Assembly (NCBI RefSeq): GCF_024436065.1
Contig: NZ_JANFNS010000002.1
Location: 1,041,345 to 1,105,344, forward strand
Direction of reading: 5' to 3'
Length of the DNA: 64,000 nucleotides
DNA from: Saccharibacillus sp. JS10
Lineage (GTDB): Bacteria; Bacillota; Bacilli; Paenibacillales; Paenibacillaceae
Position numbers and translations under genes: made by a program. The notes beneath the pieces were generated by a model that did not search any database, was not told the DNA's origin, and was given only the letters and a program-made list of their open reading frames with translations. Positions 63,998 to 64,000 of the stretch are shown here, piece after piece. Numbering within the stretch: position 1 is the stretch's first letter; each line of letters opens with the position of its first letter.

Positions 63998-64000
63998 AAC

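Noticed and set aside
1-64000. Mobile elements, prophage, CRISPR arrays, toxin-antitoxin pairs or defence systems
   Set aside because: I looked for transposase, integrase, repeats with spacers and small overlapping gene pairs and found none; the window is core chromosome.

Overview
The window is a continuous, gene-dense stretch of core chromosome from a low-to-mid GC Gram-positive bacterium of the order Bacillales, most likely a member of, or close to, the Paenibacillaceae. The grounds are the gene order (dxr-rseP-proS-polC, rimP-nusA-ylxR-ylxQ-infB-rbfA-nrnA-truB-ribF-rpsO-pnp, asd-dapG-dapA-rnj-ftsK, ymfF-H-I-K-rodZ-pgsA-cinA-recA-recX-rny-ymdB-spoVS), the long glycine-rich N-terminus of IF2, strong GGAGG ribosome binding sites with many TTG starts, sigma-A type promoters with 17 bp spacing, a Bacillus-type LexA box and an arginine T-box. 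The genus cannot be fixed from sequence alone.

Layout. 1-7.6 kb: the end of the isoprenoid gene dxr, the intramembrane protease rseP, a compact archaeal-type prolyl-tRNA synthetase, and DNA polymerase PolC. 7.6-18.5 kb: the transcription and translation operon rimP to ribF, followed by rpsO and pnp with their own signals. 18.7-23.8 kb: an M16 peptidase, dUTPase, and the lysine/diaminopimelate genes asd, dapG and dapA. The dipicolinate synthase genes usually found between dut and asd in spore formers are absent. 24-28.7 kb: RNase J behind a long structured leader, then an FtsK/SpoIIIE translocase. 28.9-43.3 kb: a pair of M16-like proteins, an SDR reductase, a P-loop protein of unknown role, RodZ, YajQ, PgsA, CinA, RecA (SOS-regulated), RecX, RNase Y (again with a long structured leader), YmdB, SpoVS (with a sigma-H-like promoter) and a PduL-type phosphotransacylase.

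43.3-64 kb is more accessory: a secreted transglutaminase-like protein, a RicA/YmcA homologue, a tandem GNAT protein, an NAD salvage operon (NrtR-like Nudix regulator, nicotinamidase, nicotinate phosphoribosyltransferase), a quinone oxidoreductase-like enzyme, a CobW metallochaperone GTPase next to a cysteine-rich four-helix copper-binding protein, a sugar ABC importer without its own ATPase, a T-box-controlled argS, an amino acid permease, an SLH surface protein with a PrcB-like tail, and a heterodimeric ABC exporter with a possible attenuation leader at the window edge.

The genes read mostly on the + strand in housekeeping operons. One theme is RNA metabolism: RNase J, RNase Y, PNPase, NrnA, RnpM and RicA all lie here, and several of the corresponding transcripts start with long leaders containing hairpins. 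No insertion sequence, prophage, CRISPR array, tRNA or rRNA gene was seen. I found no clearly new multi-gene system. The best leads are the very short promoter-plus-terminator unit in front of recA, the exporter leader at the right edge, the structured RNase leaders, and the CobW plus Cys-rich protein pair.
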